Assembly (NCBI GenBank): GCA_934692905.1
Contig: CAKUUM010000009.1
Span: 1 to 54,498 of the forward strand
DNA from: an uncultured Bacteroidales bacterium
GTDB taxonomy: Bacteria > Bacteroidota > Bacteroidia > Bacteroidales > Paludibacteraceae
Length of the DNA: 54,498 nt
Direction of reading: 5' to 3'
In this document: in pieces, positions 1-9,525 of the stretch
How the letters are laid out: every line of letters starts with the position of its first letter
How positions within the stretch are numbered: position 1 is the first letter of the stretch
The notes under the pieces: model-generated
Database searches by the model: none
What the model saw: only the letters and a program-made list of their open reading frames with translations
What the model was told of the DNA's origin: nothing
Made by a program: the position numbers and the translations under genes

Positions 1-46
1 CGTCCTTTTTTGCATCTTTGGCTTGCGCCAAGTCTTTTCGTGCCAT
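1..46 (-). CDS. Partial minus-strand gene, N-terminus only
   Basis: An ATG at 46-44 opens a frame that runs off the left edge after 15 codons, reading MARKDLAQAKDAKKD. The opening resembles that of EcoRI-family adenine-specific methyltransferases (MAR, a Lys/Ala-rich stretch, then DEFYTQ in known members), but the diagnostic part lies outside the window, so this is only a suggestion. The start lies 58 bases downstream of the U-run of the structured element at 104-295, which could control it by premature termination. Confidence 0.4.
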   Translation of the reverse strand, partial: MARKDLAQAKDAKKD

Positions 47-103
47 AGATTGATAGATTTATGCAATGCTATCAATCTCGACCAATAGAAATAGGTTACA
101 AAT

Positions 104-295
104 AAAAAAAGTGCAAACTTTCTTTTCGCACTCATAGGAAAGTCCTGGTAGAAAACCCTACAACCACAAGAAAGTTCACACGGATAGCGTGAATTACGTG
201 GTTGTAAGAAGCCTGCAAGACTCCTATTAGTAGCGATTGTACTATTTCTTTCAGAGAAAATAGTTTTACCAGGACTTTTTTCTTCGAGTGCGAAA
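104..295 (-). ncRNA. Structured leader or small RNA with terminator-like 3' end
   Basis: Read on the minus strand, nested complementary segments are visible: an outer 10-bp stem (286-295 with 124-133), a 12-bp stem AAAGTCCTGGTA at 139-150 with 267-278, a branch hairpin (241-247 with 258-264), and a second branch with a 9-bp stem (159-167 with 198-206) containing TTCAC/GTGAA (175-179 with 189-193). At the 3' end GTGC (132-129 side) can instead pair with GCAC (114-111), followed by seven U, forming a Rho-independent-type terminator. That hairpin uses the same bases as the outer stem, so the two folds exclude each other. It could be an attenuator or riboswitch for the gene at 46, or a free-standing small RNA. 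I do not recognise a named family. Confidence 0.55.
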
Positions 296-403
296 TAATA
301 GCCAATGCTGTTAAAAATATGTCGTTGCATCGCCTTTACGATGCCGGTTTACATAAGCAGTTTATTTTGTTAGTATTGATATTTTATTTGTTTTTCAACC
401 TTG

Positions 404-411
404 CAAAGGTA
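404..411 (-). promoter_or_regulatory. Possible -7 box for the structured RNA
   Basis: TACCTTTG on the minus strand matches the Bacteroidota -7 consensus TAnnTTTG. No clean TTTG lies exactly 19-21 bases upstream; CAAG and CAAC lie at 17 and 22. A transcript would start near 397 and run through the hairpin at 327-344 (GCATCG/CGATGC) into the structured element. Confidence 0.4.
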
Positions 412-445
412 TAAATTCTTTTGTTTTACAAGACAACACTTTGTT

Positions 446-1201
446 TTAATACGTAGTTGTCTTTATTATGGTCATTGGAGCCTTTCGTAGTTTGTATTCT
501 TTAGTCAACTTATTTGTCTGCATTACAGAGAACTTCACATCAAATCCATTGTCTTGACATAATCCTATTATAGAACCATAAGAATCACCTCTTGCGTTAC
601 CTTTAAGAAAATCCACTCCAAATATGATTTCTTTGAGTGCCTCTTTAGGAAAGTGAACTTTGCGATATCTCTCAGATTTTGCTTTTAGAGGGGGAATGAT
701 TAAACTGCGTATTTCCTGTTCATATCGCCATATAGTACTTTTGTAGAAAAACCACTTAAAAGGGTCGTCATTTGGATTTGTAAAATCAAAATGCGGTTTA
801 CTCCTCACATATTGTATATCGGAGAAACAGCCATTGGTGCTGATTTTATCCAAGTCGAATTTGAAACAGATACCACGGTGATAATCCGCATAATGTGACC
901 ACATCAATATGTTATTGTATTTTTTAGAAAAACAGCAAACACCGAACTTAGAAATACCATCTGCTATGTCTTCGTGTAAGTTACATAAAATATCGACTAT
1001 TGCACGACGAACTTGTCTATCTTTTTTATCTGTCCAAGAATAGTTTTCAGGCATAAGATCTCCTATTGTTCCATATGCTTGACAATCAAAAATATCATTA
1101 AACATCAAAGGATTGTTGAAATACAACTCTTGATGTGTAATAATTCGTTTTGCATACTTGTCCCATGGACGATATTTATAACCATAATTCGGCATAGTCA
1201 T
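446..1201 (-). CDS. DUF2971 domain protein
   Basis: A soluble protein of about 251 residues. The pattern YKYRPWDKYAKRIITHQELYF near the start, followed by NPLMFNDIFDC and later CFSKKYNNILMWSHYADYHRGICF, is characteristic of DUF2971, a family of unknown function frequent in accessory regions near defence and toxin genes. TTG at 1204 and ATG at 1195 are alternative starts; ATG at 1201 was chosen. There is no signal peptide or membrane segment. It lies 51 bases downstream of the DUF3791 gene on the same strand and may share its promoter. Biochemical role unknown. Confidence 0.8.
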   Translation of the reverse strand: MTMPNYGYKYRPWDKYAKRIITHQELYFNNPLMFNDIFDCQAYGTIGDLMPENYSWTDKKDRQVRRAIVDILCNLHEDIADGISKFGVCCFSKKYNNILMWSHYADYHRGICFKFDLDKISTNGCFSDIQYVRSKPHFDFTNPNDDPFKWFFYKSTIWRYEQEIRSLIIPPLKAKSERYRKVHFPKEALKEIIFGVDFLKGNARGDSYGSIIGLCQDNGFDVKFSVMQTNKLTKEYKLRKAPMTIIKTTTY

Positions 1202-1252
1202 CAATCCCTATATATATACCTCAAAATCTCACGCAGATATATAAACTATGTA

Positions 1253-1468
1253 TCATTGCAGCACGCCTTTCTTTTGCATAAACGAGACCAGGTCATCCAC
1301 GATGTACTCTTTGGAAAACGTATGCAGCACATCATAGCAGGGGACGATATATCCGTTGATGATATTCGCCCGTTGCATTTTATGATACACCTCTTTTGCA
1401 CTCTGATTGAGGCGCAACGCCACATTATTGACGCAAAAGATAGTGAAATTGAGTATCTCGAAGTTCAT
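1253..1468 (-). CDS. DUF3791 small protein
   Basis: A 71-residue protein whose layout (short N-terminal strand, LNQSAKEVYHKMQRANI helix, then YDVLHTFSKEYIVDDLVSFM) matches DUF3791. In other Bacteroidales this family usually sits next to a DUF3990 gene, an arrangement suggestive of a toxin-antitoxin or effector pair; no DUF3990 gene is present here, so it is either solitary or works with the adjacent DUF2971 protein. A good promoter lies upstream at 1512-1543. Confidence 0.7.
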   Translation of the reverse strand: MNFEILNFTIFCVNNVALRLNQSAKEVYHKMQRANIINGYIVPCYDVLHTFSKEYIVDDLVSFMQKKGVLQ

Positions 1469-1511
1469 AACCTATCCAAGTACCGCATTAGTACATACAC
1501 CTTTACGCCTG

Positions 1512-1543
1512 CACAGATACTGCTTTTTAAGCAAATATGCAAA
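1512..1543 (-). promoter_or_regulatory. Promoter of the DUF3791/DUF2971 genes
   Basis: On the minus strand TTTG (1543-1540) is followed by exactly 20 bases and TATCTGTG (1519-1512), one mismatch from the Bacteroidota -7 consensus TAnnTTTG. Predicted start of transcription near 1505, about 37 bases before the DUF3791 ATG. Confidence 0.55.
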
Positions 1544-1547
1544 TGTA

Positions 1548-1706
1548 ATTAGAGATTAGAGAGTTAGAGGTTAGGGATTAGAGATGGGTGGCTTTTGGGT
1601 ACGGTCAAAGTATTACGAAAGTATTCATATGTATCGGTTATGTTTCGCTTATGTATCGGTTATCCTATACGCAGGTATCGAAACAGAATCGAAATAGAAT
1701 CGAGGC
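1548..1706. repeat. 7-bp array followed by 11-bp array
   Basis: ATTAGAG twice (1548-1561), then TTAGAGG, TTAGGGA, TTAGAGA (1564-1584) form a heptamer array. From 1630 the period switches to 11: TGTATCGGTTA, TGTTTCGCTTA, TGTATCGGTTA, TCCTATACGCA, GGTATCGAAAC, AGAATCGAAAT, AGAATCGAGGC. No convincing gene lies in the 313-base gap 1469-1781. Confidence 0.8.
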
Positions 1707-1781
1707 AGAGCTGGATTTTTCGTTTGCACAAATCAAGAAAAAACAGTACTTTTTCCGTCGAATTGTAAGGCTACGAATGGA

Positions 1782-2180
1782 TTGAATATCAGGTATTTCT
1801 GCCCGATATTGTTCCTGCTGGGTTACGGCTGTTACTGCCTGTCAATGTCGCTACCCATACTGCTTGCCGGAAGTGTTTTTGCGGGTATGGCGACGAGTGT
1901 CGGCGTGCCGTATCTGAATACGATTGCGAGCATCAGGGGTGGCAGGACGGCAGCCACCACGGTGATGCCGCTCCTGTCTATAGCACTCTATTTGGGGCAG
2001 TTCGTGTTGCCGCTGGTTGTAACACCCGTAGCCCGCTGCTGTTTTCCCGATATGCCGCAAGCACCTTTCGCCGTGGGCTGCGTACGAAACCTGCTACTGT
2101 TGCTGCAGGTGGTCTCCACCCGCCGTTTCCAGTCCTTGCCGCCGGAGGGATGGTCCGCTGTTCATACACGTCGCACGTAG
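1782..2180 (+). pseudogene. 3' stub of an MFS transporter gene
   Basis: The 132-codon frame has no ATG near its start (TTG at 1782) and contains only what looks like the last membrane helices of a major facilitator superfamily permease: LLAGSVFAGMATSVGVPYLN, then TAATTVMPLLSIALYLGQFV and a last hydrophobic helix ending with RRFQSLPPEG, a typical C-terminus for this family. The preceding ten helices are missing and replaced by repeat DNA. I infer a decayed gene. The substrate cannot be inferred. Confidence 0.6.
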
Positions 2181-2280
2181 ATGTAAAATGACCTGTATGT
2201 GCCCCAAATGATAAAAATAGGTGATTTTTGCAATATTGATTATCACTTACTTACAAAGAAAATGCAAAAATAATGCGGAA

Positions 2281-2318
2281 AAATTTGGATTCTTGGACGA
2301 TTTTGTATTATCTTTGTA
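2281..2318 (+). promoter_or_regulatory. Dispersed promoter-bearing repeat, forward copy
   Basis: TTTG (2284-2287), 21 bases, TATCTTTG (2309-2316) is a good Bacteroidota promoter pointing at rpsL, about 480 bases away. The 38-base segment recurs almost unchanged, inverted, at 37658-37697. In both places it is followed by 11-bp-phased CGCGAC-type repeats, so it looks like part of a dispersed element and may be a second, distal promoter for the str operon. Confidence 0.55.
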
Positions 2319-2615
2319 GCGTATGAGGGAGTGTTTTGTAGCGTGTGAGGGAGTATTGAAAGTCCATCGGCGGGTTTGTGCCAGATTTGTATCGGGTGTT
2401 CAATCACCCCGCGACAAACCTGCGATACACCCGCGACAGGCTCTCGAAAAAATGTGACAAGTTTGTTGGATGTCTATGGCTGACTGGATGCGAGATGTCT
2501 GACAAGGTGTTATGTGTCTGATGATGACAGGGTGAGGGTGATTGTGCGATAGGGATGGGAGTTGCATGGTAGAGGATATGCGTAGAGGGATATGCAGGGT
2601 GGGATGGCGATGTCC
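2311..2615. repeat. 11-bp-phased degenerate repeat upstream of rpsL
   Basis: Units of 11 bases follow one another: TCTTTGTAGCG, TATGAGGGAGT, GTTTTGTAGCG, TGTGAGGGAGT (2311-2354), then CCCGCGACAAA, CCTGCGATACA, CCCGCGACAGG, CTCTCGAAAAA (2408-2451), with weaker phasing to about 2615. No convincing gene lies in the 617-base gap 2181-2797; it holds this array and two promoters. Confidence 0.7.
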
Positions 2616-2672
2616 TGTTTGGACGTAATTTGCAGAAAAAGAGCAGGAAAAGTGCGATTTTTTGCAGAAAGA

Positions 2673-2704
2673 TTTGTGTATGTTGTAGAAAAGCAGTACC
2701 TTTG
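2673..2704 (+). promoter_or_regulatory. Main promoter of the str/S10/spc/alpha block
   Basis: TTTG (2673-2676), exactly 20 bases, TACCTTTG (2697-2704): a consensus Bacteroidota housekeeping promoter. Transcription would start near 2711, giving rpsL a leader of about 87 bases. Confidence 0.8.
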
Positions 2705-2797
2705 TACGCTTTTTCGCAATCAGTGTGCCTTGTGTGCGCGTATATGCATGTGGGAAAGCAGTAAAGTAATAATAATAAACAAATTAAACAAGTTACA

Positions 2798-3178
2798 ATG
2801 CCTACAATTCAACAATTAGTTAGAAAAGGAAGAGCAGAACTTATCGACAAGAGCAAAAGTCCCGCATTGGACAGTTGCCCGCAACGTCGTGGCGTATGTG
2901 TGCGCGTTTACACAACAACCCCTAAGAAGCCTAACTCCGCTATGCGTAAGGTGGCTCGTGTTCGTCTGACGAACCAGAAGGAGGTGAACGCGTATATTCC
3001 TGGCGAGGGTCATAACTTGCAAGAGCACAGTATCGTAATGGTACGTGGTGGTCGTGTGAAGGACCTTCCGGGTGTACGTTACCACATCGTTCGTGGTACA
3101 TTGGATACCGCTGGCGTGGCTAACCGCCTGCAACGTCGAAGCAAGTATGGCGCTAAGCGTCCGAAAGCAAAGAAATAA
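2798..3178 (+). CDS. rpsL: 30S ribosomal protein S12
   Basis: S12 (126 residues) lines the decoding site of the small subunit and monitors codon-anticodon pairing. The family signature TTPKKPNSAMRKVARVRL and the loop GGRVKDLPGVRYH are intact. The lysines where streptomycin-resistance substitutions usually arise (KK in TTPKKP, and K88 in VKDLPG) are the sensitive type. First gene of the block, directly behind the promoter at 2673-2704. The stop codon overlaps the first unit of a heptamer array (3177-3211) lying before rpsG. Confidence 0.98.
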   Translation: MPTIQQLVRKGRAELIDKSKSPALDSCPQRRGVCVRVYTTTPKKPNSAMRKVARVRLTNQKEVNAYIPGEGHNLQEHSIVMVRGGRVKDLPGVRYHIVRGTLDTAGVANRLQRRSKYGAKRPKAKK

Positions 3179-3322
3179 TGCGCAATGCGTAATGCAAAAT
3201 GCGCAATGAGGTTCTGAAAACTACAAAAACTAACTAAAAGTTCCATACGTTGGGACAGATTAAAAATGGGTTGATCGGTTGAGTAAGACGAAACAATGTG
3301 AAATGCGTAATGCGCAATGGAT
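3177..3322. repeat. AATGCGC-type 7-bp arrays between rpsL and rpsG
   Basis: Five consecutive heptamers AATGCGC, AATGCGT, AATGCAA, AATGCGC, AATGAGG (3177-3211), then a second group AATGTGA, AATGCGT, AATGCGC, AATGGAT (3295-3322). The first unit shares its AA with the rpsL stop codon. The same unit type (AATGCAC) occurs inside ileS. Confidence 0.85.
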
Positions 3323-3367
3323 GAGTCTGAAGCGATGACAGCCAAACAAACAAAAAACTAAACAACA

Positions 3368-3844
3368 ATGAGAAAAGCAAAACCAAAGAAACATGTGATT
3401 CTGCCGGATCCTGTTTACGGTGAGGTAATGGTAGCAAAGTTTGTGAACCACCTTATGCTCGATGGTAAGAAGAATACCGCTTACGGCGTGTTCTATACCG
3501 CTTTAGAGACTGTTGGCAACAAGATGCAGAACGAAGAGAAGTCTGCATTGGAGATTTGGAAACAGGCTCTGGACAATATCACCCCGCTGGTTGAGGTGAA
3601 ATCGAAGCGCATCGGCGGTGCTACATTCCAGGTTCCTACAGAGATTCGTGCTGAGCGTAAGGAGTCGATTTCTATGAAGAATATGATTGCGTTCGCGCGC
3701 AAGCGTGGCGGTCATTCGATGTCGGAGAAATTGGCTGCGGAAATCATGGATGCTTATAACAACCAGGGTGGTGCCTTCAAGCGTAAAGAGGATATGCACC
3801 GTATGGCTGAGGCTAACCGTGCATTTGCACACTTCCGTTTCTAA
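3368..3844 (+). CDS. rpsG: 30S ribosomal protein S7
   Basis: S7 (158 residues) is the primary assembly protein that binds the 3' major domain of 16S rRNA and sits at the E site. The start MRKAKPKKHVILPDPVYG and the KRIGGATFQVPTEI segment are typical. It lies 189 bases after rpsL, an unusually long gap filled with heptamer repeats, and 46 bases before fusA. Confidence 0.97.
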   Translation: MRKAKPKKHVILPDPVYGEVMVAKFVNHLMLDGKKNTAYGVFYTALETVGNKMQNEEKSALEIWKQALDNITPLVEVKSKRIGGATFQVPTEIRAERKESISMKNMIAFARKRGGHSMSEKLAAEIMDAYNNQGGAFKRKEDMHRMAEANRAFAHFRF

Positions 3845-3890
3845 TGTCGCATAAATAAGGTACAAAAACGACATATTTGACTATTGGAAA

Positions 3891-6008
<2,118 letters not shown>

Positions 6009-6017
6009 GGAAACGAT

Positions 6018-6051
6018 GGTGTGGTGCCGGCAATACCGTCGGCACCACACC
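6018..6051 (+). terminator. Strong 12-14 bp hairpin behind fusA
   Basis: GGTGTGGTGCCG (6018-6029) pairs perfectly with CGGCACCACACC (6040-6051); G-U and C-G pairs can extend the stem to a six-base loop. It begins 10 bases after the fusA stop. No U-run follows, so it may be an RNA processing or stabilising site, or a partial terminator reducing read-through into the S10 genes. Confidence 0.6.
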
Positions 6052-6363
6052 TTAGCAGATAAAGTAGAACGAGTGAATGTTCGAAAGGGCAGGGCAAAAA
6101 GGGCCGCTCCGCACCTCAAACCTCCTCACTCACGCGTGCAGGCGTGCACGCACCCGCGTACTTTATATAATATATGTCGGCGAAGCAAGGACTGCCTATG
6201 GGTGTTGTGCCCGTAAGGCGTTCTCATACGCTCGCGCGACATTGGCGTGTAGAGAGGCGGAAACAAAGCATTAACCCTGACGGCGTGAGTCATCCAAGCA
6301 AATGACTCTTTGGGTGTGCGAGCGCCATAAGGACAAGTAAAACAAACTAATAAACAAACTAAA
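6052..6363 (+). promoter_or_regulatory. Leader region of the S10 genes, structured
   Basis: The gap before rpsJ (355 bases with the hairpin above) has no gene. It contains a perfect 10-bp palindrome GCGTGCACGC (6142-6151) and a perfect 7-bp hairpin GAGTCAT/ATGACTC (6287-6293 with 6302-6308) that competes with CCAAG/CTTTGG pairing. It could carry an autoregulatory site for an S10-operon protein, as L4 does in enterobacteria, but no specific homology is visible. No clear TAnnTTTG promoter was found. Confidence 0.35.
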
Positions 6364-6669
6364 ATGAGTCAGAAAATTCGTATTAAACTGAAATCGTACG
6401 ACCACAACCTGGTTGACAAGTCAGCAGAGAAGATTGTGAAGACCGTACGCTCCACAGGTGCAGTAGTTAGTGGTCCTATTCCATTGCCAACCCACAAGCG
6501 TATCTTCACGGTAAACCGCTCTACGTTCGTAAACAAGAAGAGCCGCGAGCAATTCGAGTTGTCGAGTTACAAACGTCTGATTGACATCTACGGTTCTAAC
6601 CAGAAGACGGTTGAGGCACTGATGAAGTTGGAACTCGCCAGTGGTGTGGAAGTAGAGATTAAGGTCTAA
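6364..6669 (+). CDS. rpsJ: 30S ribosomal protein S10
   Basis: S10 (101 residues) assembles into the head of the small subunit and doubles as the NusE subunit of antitermination complexes. MSQKIRIKLKSYDHNLVDKS and the loop LPTHKRIFTVNRS are canonical. It opens the S10 gene group, separated from fusA by a 355-base structured gap and from rplC by a 143-base structured gap. Confidence 0.97.
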   Translation: MSQKIRIKLKSYDHNLVDKSAEKIVKTVRSTGAVVSGPIPLPTHKRIFTVNRSTFVNKKSREQFELSSYKRLIDIYGSNQKTVEALMKLELASGVEVEIKV

Positions 6670-6710
6670 TCATTGCAATTTGTAAGTAAGGGCAAAATTG
6701 TAAAAAAGGT

Positions 6711-6774
6711 CACTTCCCGCGGTTAGGGACCGGAGAAATCTTCGGGTGAAGGGTTCGCCCCGCGGGCGAGAGTG
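6711..6774 (+). promoter_or_regulatory. Three-way-junction leader before rplC
   Basis: CACT-CCCGCGG (6711-6722) pairs with CCGCGGG-AGTG (6760-6774). Inside lie two hairpins: CCGGAG/CTTCGG around an AAAT loop, and GGG-TTCG-CCC with a stable UUCG-type tetraloop. The whole forms a compact three-way junction 39 bases before the rplC start, the shape expected of a ribosomal-protein binding site. Which protein would bind is unknown. Confidence 0.55.
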
Positions 6775-6812
6775 GCAGGTAACTAATAAACAAAATTTTA
6801 ATCACAGCAAAA

Positions 6813-7430
6813 ATGCCAGGATTATTAGGTAAAAAAATCGGAATGACATCCGTTTTCGGTGCTGATGGCAAGAATATCCCATGCACCGTTATCGAGGCAG
6901 GTCCTTGCGTTGTTACGCAATTGAAGACTGTGGAGAAAGACGGCTATCAGGCTGTTCAGGTAGGTTTCATGCCCAAGAGCGAGAAGCACACCAACAAGGC
7001 TGAGGCAGGTCACTTCAAGGCAGCAGGCGTTCAGCCTATGCGCCACCTCGCAGAGTTCGACGGTTTCGAACAGGAACTCAAATTAGGCGACACACTGACT
7101 GTGGACATGTTCGAGGAGAACTCCTATGTGGACGTTATCGGTGTATCGAAAGGTAAAGGTTTCCAAGGTGTTGTAAAGCGTCACGGCTTCGGCGGTGTAG
7201 GTCAATCGACACACGGTCAGGACGACCGTCTGCGTGCCCCCGGTTCTGTAGGTGCTTGTGCATACCCGAGTCGTATCTTCCCGGGTACCCGCATGGGTGG
7301 TCACATGGGTACAGACCGCGTCACGGTACAAAACCTTGTAGTGCTCAAAGTAATTCCCGAGTACAACTTGATTATGGTCAAGGGCAGTATCCCGGGTGCT
7401 AAAAATTCAATCGTTACTATTAACAAATAA
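6813..7430 (+). CDS. rplC: 50S ribosomal protein L3
   Basis: L3 (205 residues) is one of two assembly initiator proteins of the large subunit and extends towards the peptidyl transferase centre. The start MPGLLGKKIGMTSVF and the core loop PSRIFPGTRMGGHMG are typical of the family. It is followed by rplD after five bases and preceded by the structured leader at 6711-6774. Confidence 0.97.
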   Translation: MPGLLGKKIGMTSVFGADGKNIPCTVIEAGPCVVTQLKTVEKDGYQAVQVGFMPKSEKHTNKAEAGHFKAAGVQPMRHLAEFDGFEQELKLGDTLTVDMFEENSYVDVIGVSKGKGFQGVVKRHGFGGVGQSTHGQDDRLRAPGSVGACAYPSRIFPGTRMGGHMGTDRVTVQNLVVLKVIPEYNLIMVKGSIPGAKNSIVTINK

Positions 7431-7435
7431 GAGGT

Positions 7436-8065
7436 ATGGAACTTAGTATTTTGAATATGGCCGGACAAGAGACCGGCAAGAAGGTAGTTCTCAATGACGC
7501 TATCTTCGCTATCGAGCCTAACGACCACGCCATCTATTTGGATGTAAAGCAATATCTGGCTAACAATCGTCAGGGTACAGCAAAGGCTAAACAACGTAGC
7601 GAGAACGCTCACTCTACACGCAAACTTGGTCGTCAGAAGGGCGGCGGAGGTGCACGTCCGGGTGATTTGAAGTCGCCGGTTCGCGTAGGTGGTGGTACCA
7701 TCTTTGGTCCCGTTCCCCGTGACTATAGTTTCAAACTCAACAAGAAGGTGAAACAACTGGCTCGTCGCAGCGCACTCAGTCTGCGTGCTCAGAACGGTCA
7801 AATCATCGTAGTGGATGCTTTGCAGTTCGAGGCTCCCAAGACCAAGGCTATGGTGGAGGTGATGAACAACCTCAAGGTGGCTGACAAGAAAGTGCTCTTC
7901 GTTCTCGCAGAGAACAATGCCGAGGTACTGAAGTCCGCTCGCAACATCCAACGCACCAACGTGGTGACGGTTAACGAACTGAATACATACGCAATCATGA
8001 ACTCGAACGCAGTGGTTATCGTTGAGAACGCCGTTCCTGCTATCGAGGCAACTTTTAACGCATAA
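7436..8065 (+). CDS. rplD: 50S ribosomal protein L4
   Basis: L4 (209 residues) lines the peptide exit tunnel with a long loop, seen here as KGGGGARPGDLKSPVRVGG, the region altered in macrolide-resistant mutants. In enterobacteria L4 also represses its own operon through the leader; the structured gaps before rpsJ and rplC make a similar role possible here but this is not shown. It is tightly coupled to rplC (five bases) and rplW (13 bases). Confidence 0.97.
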   Translation: MELSILNMAGQETGKKVVLNDAIFAIEPNDHAIYLDVKQYLANNRQGTAKAKQRSENAHSTRKLGRQKGGGGARPGDLKSPVRVGGGTIFGPVPRDYSFKLNKKVKQLARRSALSLRAQNGQIIVVDALQFEAPKTKAMVEVMNNLKVADKKVLFVLAENNAEVLKSARNIQRTNVVTVNELNTYAIMNSNAVVIVENAVPAIEATFNA

Positions 8066-8078
8066 GGAGGTTACAACT

Positions 8079-8369
8079 ATGGCAATTATTCTGAAACCAA
8101 TCGTCACTGAGAAGATGACCGCCGCAGGCGAAAAGTTCAACCGTTACGGTTTTCGTGTTGTCCGCGACGCCAACAAGGTGCAAATCAAGAAGGCTGTTGA
8201 GGAGATGTACAATGTACAGGTAGTGGATGTCAATACCCTCGTGGTGGCTCCCAAAGTTAAGCAACGCTACACCAAGAGCGGTCTGCTCCGCGGTGCACAA
8301 CAGGCTTACAAGAAGGCTATCGTGACATTGAAAGAAGGTGAAACAATCGATTTTTATAGCAATATCTAA
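8079..8369 (+). CDS. rplW: 50S ribosomal protein L23
   Basis: L23 (96 residues) sits at the tunnel exit and docks trigger factor and SRP. The ATG at 8079 was chosen because MAIILKPIVTEKMT matches the family start and an AAGGAGG ribosome-binding site (8064-8070), rare in this phylum, lies nine bases before it; the frame is also open upstream into rplD. The L23 signature YTKSGLLRGAQQAYKKAIV is present. Confidence 0.96.
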   Translation: MAIILKPIVTEKMTAAGEKFNRYGFRVVRDANKVQIKKAVEEMYNVQVVDVNTLVVAPKVKQRYTKSGLLRGAQQAYKKAIVTLKEGETIDFYSNI

Positions 8370-8371
8370 AA

Positions 8372-9196
8372 ATGGCTGTACGTAAATTAAAACCCTCTAC
8401 ACCGGGGCAAAGACACAAAGTTATTGGCGCATTTGAGACAATTACCGCAAGTGCACCAGAGAAATCTCTTGTGTTCGGCAAGCGCAAGACGGGTGGTCGT
8501 AACCATGTTGGTAAAGAGACCATGCGTTACATCGGCGGCGGACACAAGCAGAAGTACCGTGTAATTGACTTCAAACGTAACAAAGATGGTGTACCCGCTA
8601 TTGTAAAGACGATTGAGTACGATCCTAACCGCTCGGCACGTATCGCACTCCTCTTCTATGCTGATGGCGAGAAACGTTACATTCTTGCACCTAACGGACT
8701 GCAAGTAGGTCAAACAGTGATGTCAGGAGAAAACGTTGCTCCTGAAGTTGGAAATGCTCTTCCTATGGCTAACATTCCTCTCGGAACGCTGATTCACAAC
8801 ATCGAGTTGCGTCCTGGTCAGGGTGCTGCTATGGTTCGCTCGGCAGGTGTGTTTGCACAACTCTCTTCCCGCGAAGACAAGTATGCAATCATCAAGTTGC
8901 CTTCAGGCGAACTCCGCAAGGTATTGGCAGCATGCAAGGCTACCGTAGGTGTGGTTGGCAACAGCGACCACGCACTGGAGAAGAGCGGTAAGGCTGGTCG
9001 CAGCCGCTGGTTGGGACGTCGTCCGCGCAACCGTGGTGTAGCCATGAACCCTGTAGATCACCCAATGGGTGGTGGTGAAGGTCGTGCTTCTGGTGGACAC
9101 CCGCGTTCACGCAAGGGCTTGCTGGCTAAGGGTTACAAGACTCGTCATCCGAAGAACCAGAGCAACCAATACATCATTGAAAGAAGAAAGAAATAA
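8372..9196 (+). CDS. rplB: 50S ribosomal protein L2
   Basis: L2 (274 residues) is the most conserved large-subunit protein, needed for subunit joining and peptidyl transferase function. The C-terminal segment MNPVDHPMGGGEGRASGG carries the conserved histidine near the catalytic centre. It starts two bases after the rplW stop, consistent with translational coupling. Confidence 0.98.
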   Translation: MAVRKLKPSTPGQRHKVIGAFETITASAPEKSLVFGKRKTGGRNHVGKETMRYIGGGHKQKYRVIDFKRNKDGVPAIVKTIEYDPNRSARIALLFYADGEKRYILAPNGLQVGQTVMSGENVAPEVGNALPMANIPLGTLIHNIELRPGQGAAMVRSAGVFAQLSSREDKYAIIKLPSGELRKVLAACKATVGVVGNSDHALEKSGKAGRSRWLGRRPRNRGVAMNPVDHPMGGGEGRASGGHPRSRKGLLAKGYKTRHPKNQSNQYIIERRKK

Positions 9197-9217
9197 CCTG
9201 TTAAATCTGGAGAAATT

Positions 9218-9481
9218 ATGAGTCGTTCATTGAAAAAAGGACCGTTTATCAACGTAAAGTTGGAGAACAAGGTGTTGGCTATGAATGAGTCGGGCAAGAA
9301 AGATGTTGTCAAGACTTGGAGCCGCGCATCTATGATCTCTCCTGATTTCGTAGGTCATACTATTGCAGTTCACAATGGAAATAAGTTCATTCCTGTGTAC
9401 ATCACCGAGAACATGGTGGGTCACAAGTTGGGCGAATTTGCTCCCACTCGTACCTTCCGCGGGCACTCAGGAAACAGATAA
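9218..9481 (+). CDS. rpsS: 30S ribosomal protein S19
   Basis: S19 (87 residues) forms a complex with S13 in the head of the small subunit and contacts P-site tRNA. RSLKKGPFI at the start and GHKLGEFAPTRTFRGH at the end are diagnostic. It is placed between rplB and rplV as in nearly all bacteria. Confidence 0.97.
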   Translation: MSRSLKKGPFINVKLENKVLAMNESGKKDVVKTWSRASMISPDFVGHTIAVHNGNKFIPVYITENMVGHKLGEFAPTRTFRGHSGNR

Positions 9482-9525
9482 TCCATTGAATCATTCAAAC
9501 AACAAATTAAACTTTAGAATTCAAA

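Noticed and set aside
104..295. Call as a retron msr-msd or 6S RNA
   Set aside because: Complementary outer ends and long stems fit superficially, but no reverse transcriptase is visible and the single-bubble 6S shape is absent; left as an unnamed structured RNA.
1013..1552. Plus-strand frame of 179 codons opposite DUF2971/DUF3791
   Set aside because: Antisense to two genes with recognised families and a promoter; no domain of its own.
6670..6812. tRNA gene in the rpsJ-rplC gap
   Set aside because: The fold is a three-way junction of about 64 bases without T-arm consensus or anticodon loop; no tRNA or rRNA gene was found in the window.
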